From the NCBI GenBank assembly GCA_025462645.1, contig JAOAPB010000007.1, positions 1 to 58,572 on the forward strand: 58,572 bases of DNA, written 5' to 3'. Positions 44,360-52,247 of this stretch are shown here, piece by piece. Under the pieces are notes generated by a model. It saw only the letters and a list, made by a program, of their open reading frames with translations. It was not told where the DNA came from and did not search any database. A program made the translations under genes and the position numbers. Within the stretch, counting starts at the first letter, position 1. Each line of letters begins with the position of its first letter. This DNA is from Edaphobacter sp. Lineage in GTDB: Bacteria; Acidobacteriota; Terriglobia; Terriglobales; Acidobacteriaceae.

Positions 44360-45043
44360 GTGAACGGCCGACATCGATATAACGACGACACTGACCTCCA
44401 TGACCTCCACTCGTCCCCTGGACGTGATCGCGAGATCTCCCTCGGTACCGCGACCATCCTGGGCATCTTCCTTGCTCTGGCGCTGCTCTGCGCCATCTTC
44501 TTCGCCTTCGGCTACTCGCTCGGCCGAAAGTCGACGCCTCCTCCACCCGCTGCACCCGAGGCTACGCCCGTCTCCTCAAACGTCCCCAAGCCATCGCCCG
44601 GATTGCCCACTTCAGGCAAACAGACTGCCGATACAGCCGACACCGCGACAGATCAGCAGGCAGATCTTCCCGCTCCCGCGACCACTCCCACGACCACACC
44701 CACAACAAAGACCGTCGCCCTGAACAGCGGCGCAGGCTCACCATCAGCTCCGTCCATCAAACCGGCATGGAACGCAGCGGCTCTCACTCGATCCGCCGTC
44801 ACACCCATCCCTGCAACAGCAGCAACCGGCACAGCGATTGTCCAGGTAGCAGCCGTCTCTCATCAGGAAGATGCGGATGTCCTTCTGGTCGCGCTGAAGA
44901 GACGAGGCTACACCGTAGCCATCCATCACGAGCCGCAGGATAAGCTGCTGCACGTCCAGATCGGCCCCTTCGCGACCAAAAAGGACGCGGACGCAATGCG
45001 CCAGAGGCTCCTCAGCGACGGCTACAACGCCATCGTCAAGTAG
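44360..45043 (+). CDS. SPOR domain membrane protein
   Basis: This 227-residue protein starts at a GTG two bases after the slipin stop, with AAGGA about eight bases before it. One transmembrane helix (about 28-48, ATILGIFLALALLCAIFFAFGYSLG) is followed by a long Pro/Thr/Ala-rich linker (50-145). A C-terminal SPOR domain (about 150-227; AIVQVAAVSHQEDADVLLVAL, LLHVQIGPFATKKDADAM) binds denuded peptidoglycan glycans, usually at division sites. It may connect slipin-organised membrane to the cell wall. Confidence 0.9.
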   Translation: MNGRHRYNDDTDLHDLHSSPGRDREISLGTATILGIFLALALLCAIFFAFGYSLGRKSTPPPPAAPEATPVSSNVPKPSPGLPTSGKQTADTADTATDQQADLPAPATTPTTTPTTKTVALNSGAGSPSAPSIKPAWNAAALTRSAVTPIPATAATGTAIVQVAAVSHQEDADVLLVALKRRGYTVAIHHEPQDKLLHVQIGPFATKKDADAMRQRLLSDGYNAIVK

Positions 45044-45191
45044 TCCTCCAAATATTCGTCTCTCATTAGGGATACGGCTCTGCCGTTGCTTCAGGGACTA
45101 GCGCAAGCCTTCAGCTCTGCGAAAGATTCCGGCAAATACAGGGGGCTTAGCCCCGGGCCTTTCAATCTCCACGAATCAACTCTTCCGCACT

Positions 45192-45920
45192 CTATTCCAC
45201 CGTACCCTCCGCCGGCTTCATCTCCGGCGGCAGCGCCTCCGCAATCGCGGCACGAACAGCCCGCAGGATCTCCTCGCGATTGGCATACTGCGACGGCTCG
45301 ATCACCGGCAGCAGCTGGATCCTCGCCACGCCCGGCCTGATCGCCACGCTTCCCTTATGCATCATCGTCTGCGTTCCCGAGAGCGCGATCGGGACAATCG
45401 GCGCCTGCGTCTCCATCGCCAGAAAGAACGGCCCTTTCTTGAACGATGACAGTCTCCCATCCACCGACCGGGTCCCCTCGGGAAACACCAGGATATTCAG
45501 CCCGGACTTCAGTGCCTCGCCCGCCGCGATCACGCTCGCCTGTGCGGCATCCCGGCGACCACCCCGCTCCACCGGAACGAACCCTCCCATCCGCATCGCC
45601 CGCCCAAGAATAGGAATGTTCATCAACTCCTTCTTCAGCAGCACCGAGCTCCTCCCAGGCAACAGGGGCAACACCACCGGAGGATCGAGGTTCGACACGT
45701 GATTGCACATGAAGATGCACCTGCGGTCGGCAGGAACATGCTCCAGCCCCGAGATCTCCGTGCGAATCCCAGCCGCCCGAACGCCGGCATTCGCGATCCA
45801 CATCGCGACTCGGTAAAGCAGGCTGATATCTCCCACCAGAAGCGTGTACGGGATACCGATCAAGCCGGCCACAGGACCAAGCGCGGTGTAGACAAAGAGC
45901 AGTTTCAGGGTTGCAAGCAT
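45192..45920 (-). CDS. 1-acyl-sn-glycerol-3-phosphate acyltransferase (PlsC family)
   Basis: This enzyme acylates lysophosphatidic acid at position 2 in phospholipid synthesis. The 242-residue protein has an N-terminal hydrophobic region, the catalytic motif NHVSNLD (N73, H74, D79) and the phosphate-binding motif FPEGTRS (146-152), with VPVERGG between. I chose the ATG at 45920 because GGAGAG lies just before it; an upstream in-frame start at 45977 lacks one. It converges on the SPOR gene. The upstream region carries composite repeat copy C. Confidence 0.9.
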   Translation of the reverse strand: MLATLKLLFVYTALGPVAGLIGIPYTLLVGDISLLYRVAMWIANAGVRAAGIRTEISGLEHVPADRRCIFMCNHVSNLDPPVVLPLLPGRSSVLLKKELMNIPILGRAMRMGGFVPVERGGRRDAAQASVIAAGEALKSGLNILVFPEGTRSVDGRLSSFKKGPFFLAMETQAPIVPIALSGTQTMMHKGSVAIRPGVARIQLLPVIEPSQYANREEILRAVRAAIAEALPPEMKPAEGTVE

Positions 45921-46001
45921 ACCGCTCTCCAGAATACCGCACCCCCTTACCACCTTCGCAGCGGCTAATACTCTCACTCAGCTTTTGCACACAGTTGCAG
46001 G

Positions 46002-46168
46002 TGCTGCCGTTGCCGCTGCCGTTGCCGTTGCCGTTGCTTTTAGTTCTTGCTGCTGCCTTTGCAGTTGTTCTTGCTGTTGTAAGTTCTTGCTGTCATCCTG
46101 AGCGCAGCGAAGGATCCCGAAGGTCTTCCTTCGCCGCAACCGTCAGACCCTTTTCAACACCAACTCTC
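46002..46168 (+). repeat. Composite dispersed element, copy C
   Basis: A hexanucleotide-type tract (46002-46080, mainly TTGCCG units, ending TTGCTGTTGTAAG) is followed by the core CATCCTGAGCGCAGCG (46094 onward) and the tail CAACCGTCAGACCCTTTTCA. The stretch TTGCTGTTGTAAGTTCTTGC is identical to copy A just before the core, so the two copies are recently related. Confidence 0.85.
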
Positions 46169-46543
46169 CCACTCCCGGCCTTGCCTCGCCCATCACCTAA
46201 AAGGGCCCGTCATTCTCAACCGGAGGGCCTGACAGTCTCATCGTGAAAGCCAGTCGTCGCCCCCAAAGGGACCGCGCAGCACCCGAGTCCCTACTCCCAA
46301 TAACCCTGAAAACCCTGTCAAGCCCCCAAACCATCTAACTCCATAAAAACAAATGACATCCAAGTGGCATACTAGTTTCCCTCCAGCCGTTACACTGGAT
46401 ACAGAGTTAAAGAAAGCCCGGGCCAAATGCCGGGGCTTCCCCATTCGGTCACCTATAACCCTTTTATCTTCTATATTTTGGACGCAACCCATTTAGAATC
46501 TATATTTTAGGAGAACAAACTCCTCGTAACCCATTGTTCCACA
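46169..46543. other. Intergenic region downstream of mpl, 375 bp
   Basis: Apart from the terminator at 46414-46438 it contains a short direct repeat, CTATATTTT at 46471 and 46500, 29 bases apart, close to the mpl stop. A minus-strand open frame of 84 codons here shows no coding character. Nothing else is recognised. Confidence 0.5.
46414..46438 (-). terminator. Terminator for the mpl gene cluster
   Basis: On the minus strand AAGCCCCGG-CATTTGG-CCCGGGCTT forms a hairpin with a small bulge and is followed by TCTTTAACTC. It lies about 105 bases past the mpl stop, a little far but the only candidate. Confidence 0.6.
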
Positions 46544-48010
46544 TCAACTTACCTCCAAAATCCCCCCCAAGGGGGGAGGGGAGGGGGAGCAGATAGCCGA
46601 GATAGCCCCGGGGAGCTTCTGATAGATCCCCCCAAAGCCCCCATTCGACAGAATGGCCACCACATCCCCATCCCTCAGCTGAGGAGAAAGCGCAGCGACA
46701 ATGGCATCCGCATCCGGAGCAACACTCGCAGGAACCCCACGAGCCTTCAGAGCCGCAACAACGTTCTCCGGAACCAGCCGCTCGCTCACAGGAATGCTCT
46801 CCGACTTGAAGACCGCCGCCAGCACCACCAGGTCGGCCAGCGCCAGACTCTCGACCAGCGCATCCTCGAAGACGTTCCGCCGCAGCGTATTCGAGCGAGG
46901 CTCCAGCACCGCCACCAGCCTCTGCCCCGGATACCGCTCCCGCAGCGCCCGCAGCGTCTCGCGGATGGCCGTGGGATGGTGCGCGAAGTCGTCGATGATG
47001 GTCACGCCCCCGACAACGGCCTTCACCTCAAGCCTGCGCTTCACACTCTTGAACGTCGCCAGCGCCTCCTGGATGGCCTCCACCGGCACACCCTGCCCCG
47101 CAGCCAGCGCCGCCGCAGCCGTAGCGTTCAGGGCATTATGCTCACCCGCCATCGGCAGGCTCAGCTCCGCGAACGGAGCGCCACCCCGAGTCACCGTCCA
47201 ACGCGTCAGCGGCCCATCATGACGCAGCTCGGAGACACGCCAGTACGAGTCGGCAGCGAAGCCATACCGCTCCACCGCACAAAAAGCCTTGGAGACGCAC
47301 TCACTGACGTTCTCGCTCCCATCGAACGCCACAATGCGCCCACGCCGGGGAACGAGGTTGACGAACCGTTTGAACGCCGTCTTGACCGCATCGAGGTCCG
47401 TGTAGATGTCCGCATGGTCGAACTCCACATACGTAAGAATCGCCGCATCCGGAAAGTAGTGCAGGAACTTCGGTCCCTTGTCGAAGAACGCCGTATCGTA
47501 CTCATCGCCCTCCAGCAGAAAGGGCCTTGTAGACCGAACCATGAAGCTCGTACCGAAGTTCTCGGCGACTCCTCCAATCAGGAACGAAGGAGCAAGCTCG
47601 GGGTTACGCCGCGAGGCAACCTCATAGATCCACGCCAGCATACTGGTCGTCGTCGTCTTCCCATGCGTCCCGGCAACCACCAGCGACTCACGGCCAGGCA
47701 GAAACTCGTCGTGCAGAATCGAAGCCATCGAGCAGAAAGGAATCCGCGTATCGAGCACATGCTCCAGCTCCACGTTCCCCCGCGAGATGGCATTGCCAAC
47801 CACAACCAGATCCGGCCGGGGCTCCAGATTGCTCTCGGAGTAAGGCTCGTGAATAGGGATGTTCAAGCCAGCGAGCAGATCGCTCATAGGAGGGTAGGCA
47901 GCCGCATCCGATCCGGTAATACGGTGCCCCTGCAACTGCAGCATCCCCGCAAGTGAAGCCATAGCCGTGCCGCAGATGCCGATGAGATGAATGTGTTTGG
48001 AATTTTGCAT
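46544..48010 (-). CDS. mpl: UDP-MurNAc:L-Ala-gamma-D-Glu-meso-DAP ligase (peptidoglycan recycling)
   Basis: Mpl reattaches the recycled tripeptide L-Ala-gamma-D-Glu-meso-DAP to UDP-MurNAc in the cytoplasm. The 488-residue protein is a Mur ligase. Its N-terminal domain reads HLIGICGTAMASLAGMLQLQ (Mpl-type, compared with MurC), followed by DAAAYPPMSDLL. The ATP P-loop is GTHGKTTTTS (114-123), the middle-domain motif is EGDEYDTAFFDKGPKF, and the C-terminal domain contains DDFAHHPTAIRETL. It lies 33 bases after ldcA, an enzyme that makes its tripeptide substrate, so this is a clear recycling pair. The C-terminal tail is Pro/Ser rich. A terminator follows. Confidence 0.93.
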   Translation of the reverse strand: MQNSKHIHLIGICGTAMASLAGMLQLQGHRITGSDAAAYPPMSDLLAGLNIPIHEPYSESNLEPRPDLVVVGNAISRGNVELEHVLDTRIPFCSMASILHDEFLPGRESLVVAGTHGKTTTTSMLAWIYEVASRRNPELAPSFLIGGVAENFGTSFMVRSTRPFLLEGDEYDTAFFDKGPKFLHYFPDAAILTYVEFDHADIYTDLDAVKTAFKRFVNLVPRRGRIVAFDGSENVSECVSKAFCAVERYGFAADSYWRVSELRHDGPLTRWTVTRGGAPFAELSLPMAGEHNALNATAAAALAAGQGVPVEAIQEALATFKSVKRRLEVKAVVGGVTIIDDFAHHPTAIRETLRALRERYPGQRLVAVLEPRSNTLRRNVFEDALVESLALADLVVLAAVFKSESIPVSERLVPENVVAALKARGVPASVAPDADAIVAALSPQLRDGDVVAILSNGGFGGIYQKLPGAISAICSPSPPPLGGILEVS

Positions 48011-48043
48011 TGCTTGTATCTGTCTGGCTCGCTAGCGAAGAGG

Positions 48044-48991
48044 CTAAACCGTTACCGCAGCCTCAAGGAATTGCATCTGCGGACTAGCCACATCTGTCAG
48101 ATCAAGCTTAACAGGAATACCCAGCGGAAGCGTGATATTGGCTCCATTCACATGCCCGCAGCGCAATCCAATCGCAATCGGTCCCTCGAAGTCCCGAAGC
48201 GAATGCAGGATCGCTCGCTCCAGATACTCCTGCTCCGCAGCCGGAACACACTGGTCCATATTGCCGAAGACGATGCCACGAGCACTCTCGAGCCTTCCCG
48301 AGTAGCGCAGATGCAGCAGCATCCGATCCCACTGATAAGGCTTCGTCCCGATGTCCTCCAGAAACAGGACACTATCCGCCAGCTCAGCAGCATAAGGCGT
48401 CCCCAGGCTCTGCGCCAGAATCGAGATACAACCACCCAGCAACTTCCCCTCAGCAACACCCGAACGAAGCACGCGAAGCCCATCCGAAATACCCACAGAC
48501 CAGCCGCTGTCGCCATGGAAGGCATGGTTCCAGCTCGCCATATCGACGCCGCCATCGCGAGCGAAGTCGGCCGCAACCATCGGAGCATAGAAGGTAACGA
48601 GATTGGCCTCGTTCCGGAACCAGCTATGCAACGAGCTGTGGTCGCTATACCCGATGAACGCCTTGGGATGAGCCCGCACCAGCGCCGCATCCAGATGCGG
48701 CAACAGCTCCGCCGAGCCCCATCCGCCGCGAGTACAGACAATCCCATCAATGGACGGATCGGCAAAGGCAGCATGCAGGTCTGCCAGACGATGCTCCAAC
48801 GTACCCGCATAGTAGAGAGGACCACTATCGAGCGCATGCGGACTAAGCACCACGCGGTATCCAAGTGTCTCAAGCCGCCGCGTACCTCTCTCCACAAGCT
48901 CTCGCTTCGGAGTACTGGCCGGAGACAGTACAGCCAGCGTAGCGCCGGCGCGCAACGGTGCCGGCTTGACCGGTGGAGTGAGCAGCCTCAC
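48044..48991 (-). CDS. ldcA: LD-carboxypeptidase (MEROPS S66 family)
   Basis: LdcA removes the terminal D-Ala from murein tetrapeptides in the cytoplasm, giving the tripeptide used by Mpl. The start is a GTG whose bases overlap the dapF stop (GTGA), giving 315 residues. The Ser-Glu-His triad of S66 is visible: S116 in IGYSDHSS, E212 in LFLEDIGTKPYQWDR and H280 in CGHVNGANITLPLG. The N-terminal RPGDTLAVLSPAS-like strand and the CTRGGWGSAELL loop also match. A frame extending to 49186 runs antisense-like through dapF and is not the start. Confidence 0.92.
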   Translation of the reverse strand: MRLLTPPVKPAPLRAGATLAVLSPASTPKRELVERGTRRLETLGYRVVLSPHALDSGPLYYAGTLEHRLADLHAAFADPSIDGIVCTRGGWGSAELLPHLDAALVRAHPKAFIGYSDHSSLHSWFRNEANLVTFYAPMVAADFARDGGVDMASWNHAFHGDSGWSVGISDGLRVLRSGVAEGKLLGGCISILAQSLGTPYAAELADSVLFLEDIGTKPYQWDRMLLHLRYSGRLESARGIVFGNMDQCVPAAEQEYLERAILHSLRDFEGPIAIGLRCGHVNGANITLPLGIPVKLDLTDVASPQMQFLEAAVTV

Positions 48992-49791
48992 AGCTCGTAC
49001 ACCTCGCCATGGCAGACGATCTCGGCAGGTCCAGTCAGCAGCATAACCGCATCCGCAGTTGGCCAGACAGTCCGCTGTGGTCCACCCTCCGCATTGGCAG
49101 TCAACTCGCGCCCAACACCCCGCAATGCCATGGCCGCTGCCGAGGACGCACACGTCCCCGTCCCAGAGGACGTAGTCGGTCCGCAACCACGCTCATAGAT
49201 GCGGAAGGCTATCTCCGCCTCCGACACAATCCGCACGAACTCCACGTTTGTCCCATGCGGAAACAGCGGACTGGTACTGATGCGGCCGCCCAGCTCCTGC
49301 CAGGCAAGCCCATGCGCACTGAAGTCCTCCGTATCGACGAAGAGGACGAAGTGAGGATTGCCCACATTGACCATAGCCCCAGCCACATTGCCTATACCGG
49401 GCACCTCAATCGTCCGCTGCATGACGCGCGGCACCCCCATCTCGCTCTCGATAAGGTAGAACGGATCAGCCGCCTCAACGACCTGGCAGGTGCGTATCCC
49501 CCCATGCGTCCCCAAAGCCACCTGCTGCCTGCCCTCGCTGCTCGCAAGCCACGCGGCTACGCAACGAGTGCCATTGCCGGAGAGCTCAGCCTCACTGCCG
49601 TCGGCGTTGAACAGTCGCAAAAAAAATTCGCCATTCGGCTTGCGCTCAAGAAATTCAATGCCGTCCGCACCAACGCTGGTATTGCGGGCGCATAGCTTGC
49701 GAGCCAGTGCAGCGTGACGACGCTGCGCCAGGTGTTCTTCGATAAGGAGAAAGTCATTCCCACAGGCATGTGCTTTTACAAATGGAATCAT
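48988..49791 (-). CDS. dapF: DapF-like diaminopimelate epimerase with both catalytic Cys positions replaced by Ser
   Basis: DapF interconverts LL- and meso-diaminopimelate by a two-base mechanism that uses two cysteine thiols. The 267-residue protein has the full fold: AHACGNDFLLIEE, SVGADGIEFLE, FNADGSEAEL, VNVGNPHFVLF, IYERGCG. At the first catalytic site the usual CGNG is SGNG (S71), and at the second the usual ACGTG is SSGTG (S209). Cysteines at 77, 203 and 213 are nearby but out of register with the catalytic ones. Whether it is still an epimerase is open. The start is the ATG at 49791, following an eight-base gap after mgtC. It overlaps ldcA by four bases. Confidence 0.88.
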   Translation of the reverse strand: MIPFVKAHACGNDFLLIEEHLAQRRHAALARKLCARNTSVGADGIEFLERKPNGEFFLRLFNADGSEAELSGNGTRCVAAWLASSEGRQQVALGTHGGIRTCQVVEAADPFYLIESEMGVPRVMQRTIEVPGIGNVAGAMVNVGNPHFVLFVDTEDFSAHGLAWQELGGRISTSPLFPHGTNVEFVRIVSEAEIAFRIYERGCGPTTSSGTGTCASSAAAMALRGVGRELTANAEGGPQRTVWPTADAVMLLTGPAEIVCHGEVYEL

Positions 49792-49798
49792 GATGTTC

Positions 49799-50503
49799 TT
49801 ATTCTGCCTCAGCATCGCGAAAAGCGACGACCTGGTCAGTTGCGTCACTGGCCCTCAATTCAGCGAGGAGACGTTTATGTCCATCACGATTCGCCTTCAC
49901 TTCAAAGGTAATCCGTTCCAGCATCGCGATGCTGTCGCGCTCAACGAGCGTCAAACGCTCGCCGGCCCGATCCAGGACGCTCAGAACTGCTACGTAAATC
50001 CTGTTCTGATCGCGACCTCGCACTTCATACAGCATCGGGTAGCGCTTCCATGCGCTGCGAGACTCCAGATAACCGACACAAGTCAGTGCGAACACAACAA
50101 TTGCCGTAGCGAGAACGGCCTCGAGGTACAGTCCGGCGCCACACGCCATGCCAATGGATGCAGTCACGAAGACGGTAGCCGCGCTGGTCAGGCCGACGAC
50201 ACGATCACGCGTATGCAGAATAATGCCCGCACCGAGAAAGCCGATTCCCTGCACGATATTGGAAGCGACTCGGCCTTTATCCGGATTATTCTCCCCGGCT
50301 AGAACCGAAGAAAGCAAGGTAAAGAAAGCACACCCGAGACACAGCAGGATATTGGTTCTCAGTCCTGAAGGTTTATTTCGCAGCTCCCGTTCAAGGCCGA
50401 TAACGCCACCCAGCAGACAAGCTGTCAGCAGCCGTGCCGCCGTGCCCGTGGAGAGCAACTCCTGGTCGATCTGGCTGAAATGAAACGTCGAAGGAATCAG
50501 CAT
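49799..50503 (-). CDS. MgtC/SapB family membrane protein
   Basis: This 234-residue protein has the MgtC hydrophobic domain of about five helices (residues 20-145). Conserved stretches are LLTACLLGGVIGLERELRNKPSGLRTNILLC and NIVQGIGFLGAGIILH, with TSAATVFVTASIGMACGAG at its end. A C-terminal soluble part (about 150-234) resembles a short ACT-like tail. MgtC proteins support survival at low Mg2+ and modulate the F-type ATP synthase in pathogens; the role in soil bacteria is unclear. It sits at the head of the dapF-ldcA-mpl unit, eight bases from dapF. Confidence 0.9.
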   Translation of the reverse strand: MLIPSTFHFSQIDQELLSTGTAARLLTACLLGGVIGLERELRNKPSGLRTNILLCLGCAFFTLLSSVLAGENNPDKGRVASNIVQGIGFLGAGIILHTRDRVVGLTSAATVFVTASIGMACGAGLYLEAVLATAIVVFALTCVGYLESRSAWKRYPMLYEVRGRDQNRIYVAVLSVLDRAGERLTLVERDSIAMLERITFEVKANRDGHKRLLAELRASDATDQVVAFRDAEAE

Positions 50504-50552
50504 AAGTCTGGCTGCGATGGTAGCACCGGATGACGCCCTCTCTAGACTGTAT

Positions 50553-52247
50553 CTAGTGCTGCGGTGTTGCCGAAGAAGGAGTGTACCGTTCGGATCGATA
50601 CGTACGTGCGCAGGGCTGTCCCGTAGTACAGAGCACGGTCAGCTCTGTGAGCCCCTCTGGATGTTCGGCCACAGCTTTGGCTACCTGATCGCCGGCGATG
50701 GCGACCACATAGGCTGCACTCCCCGCGGGTCGTGCCAGTGCCGCCAGAAAGCTGTCACGGTCCCCCTCGTTCAGCGTCTGACGAAGGGGTATGCCTGCTT
50801 GCTGCAGCGCCCCGACATGATCGGAGTTGTACATCAGGATAGGAACACCCGCAGGAAAGGACTTCAACTCACGCGCGAGGGCCGCCTCGAAGGCGACTCG
50901 TGTCGTCGAGTTCACGATAGCCTCCTTCAGGACGAGTGGCACCCTGTACATCATGACGACCGTGTTGATGGCAATCAGAGAGAGCGCGACGGGATGAAGC
51001 AATCTCGCCTTGAGAGGCTCCGAGCGGCTCCATCGACGATGCAGCCATGCTGCGGCGAAGCAGGAATAGACTGCGAGGGCCGGAAGCATCTCCATGCCAT
51101 AGCGCGAGTTGTAGTACGAGTGCGGCCACAGCGGAGGGATGAAGATCGGTACCGCCCCGTAAGCAATCGAATAAACGTAAAACGGCAATGGGAGCCAGAG
51201 AAGAGACGCTGAAAGCGCAACCCTGCGGCGAACAGCCAGAAACAAGCCCCCCAGAGCCGCAGCCATCACGCCGAAACCCAGCTCCCATGCCGCCATATCC
51301 AACTGCGCAGCACGGGTGTAGTAGAGGAACGCCAAAACCGGATTGTGCCACCCGCGATAATGCTGCGATCCCGGAGCAGTCGTCTTCTTCTCTATGGCCG
51401 CCGCCGAGTATGGGCCCCGCATAAAGTCGAGTGGATCATGGAAGAAGTGTTGGTTATAAGCCAGCCAGCTTAGAGGGCCGGCAACAATCAAAATCGTAAA
51501 AACGAGGAAAGCTGGCGCAACACTGCGTAAAACTTTGCTATTGCACCGAAGCTCCCAGGTCAGCATGCACCACACGACCGCGCCAAGTATCCATCCGTCA
51601 TACCGTGTGAAGACGGCTGCAACAATAAGCAGCGCGATGAAGATCAGCCGACGTGCGACAGGAGCATGCTGTCCAGCACGGATGGCATCAACGCACTCCA
51701 TGGTGAGCAGCGTGATCCAGATAAGTTCCGCGAGAAACAGCGGCTCCGTCATGGCGGTCGTCGCGAGGTAAAGCAGGTTCGGATTCAGCGCATAGAAGGC
51801 GGTAGCCGCGAACGCCCAGCGAGGCGTCATCATACGTCGCGCAAGCCGATACAGACCGACAACACCGGCTATGTAGCAAAGCAGTGAAGGCCACGCCCCC
51901 GCCAGACCGTTCTGCCACCACTCCATCTTCTGGACGAAGGGTAGTATCAGCAGATGCGGCAGAGGCAGCCAGACTCCCCCGAGCTGAGACAGCCCGGGAT
52001 TGCGCGAGTCCAGAATGCGGCGCGCGATGCCAAGATGCGCCACCGCATCCCCATACAGCAACATATATCCACGCGCAGTGCAAACAAGCAGTGCGATGAA
52101 AGCCAGCACCACGGCTGCTAAGGCAACAGGAAAGGTCTCCTCTCGAGTAGCCGGCCGCACCTCCTCCTCCGCATCGGCAGGAGATGCAGGTCTGGCGCCG
52201 GTCAGCGTAACCGGTGCAATCCGCCCGCGAGATCTACCCCCCCGCAT
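50553..52247 (-). CDS. Multi-pass GT-C glycosyltransferase-like protein
   Basis: This 564-residue protein has about ten to eleven hydrophobic helices (about 42-430) and a soluble C-terminal region of about 120 residues. The first outer loop carries YGDAVAHLGIARRI, with the aspartate at the position of the GT-C catalytic acid, and LGGVWLPLPHLLILPF follows. It belongs to the broad ArnT/PMT-like group; donor and acceptor are unknown. The preferred ATG at 52247 lies 14 bases inside the end of the PfkB kinase gene; a TTG at 52253 is an alternative. It belongs to the co-directional run ending with mpl. Confidence 0.75.
   Translation of the reverse strand: MRGGRSRGRIAPVTLTGARPASPADAEEEVRPATREETFPVALAAVVLAFIALLVCTARGYMLLYGDAVAHLGIARRILDSRNPGLSQLGGVWLPLPHLLILPFVQKMEWWQNGLAGAWPSLLCYIAGVVGLYRLARRMMTPRWAFAATAFYALNPNLLYLATTAMTEPLFLAELIWITLLTMECVDAIRAGQHAPVARRLIFIALLIVAAVFTRYDGWILGAVVWCMLTWELRCNSKVLRSVAPAFLVFTILIVAGPLSWLAYNQHFFHDPLDFMRGPYSAAAIEKKTTAPGSQHYRGWHNPVLAFLYYTRAAQLDMAAWELGFGVMAAALGGLFLAVRRRVALSASLLWLPLPFYVYSIAYGAVPIFIPPLWPHSYYNSRYGMEMLPALAVYSCFAAAWLHRRWSRSEPLKARLLHPVALSLIAINTVVMMYRVPLVLKEAIVNSTTRVAFEAALARELKSFPAGVPILMYNSDHVGALQQAGIPLRQTLNEGDRDSFLAALARPAGSAAYVVAIAGDQVAKAVAEHPEGLTELTVLCTTGQPCARTYRSERYTPSSATPQH

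Noticed and set aside
45141..45154. GGGGCTTAGCCCC mini-palindrome between the SPOR and PlsC genes
   Set aside because: A five-bp stem with a three-base loop and no T run is too weak to call a terminator.
46238..46492. An 84-codon minus-strand frame downstream of mpl
   Set aside because: It runs through the likely terminator hairpin and shows no coding character.
48992..49186. N-terminal extension of LdcA
   Set aside because: It translates the other frame of dapF into a Cys/Trp-rich sequence unlike any S66 protein. The GTGA overlap gives a normal-length enzyme.
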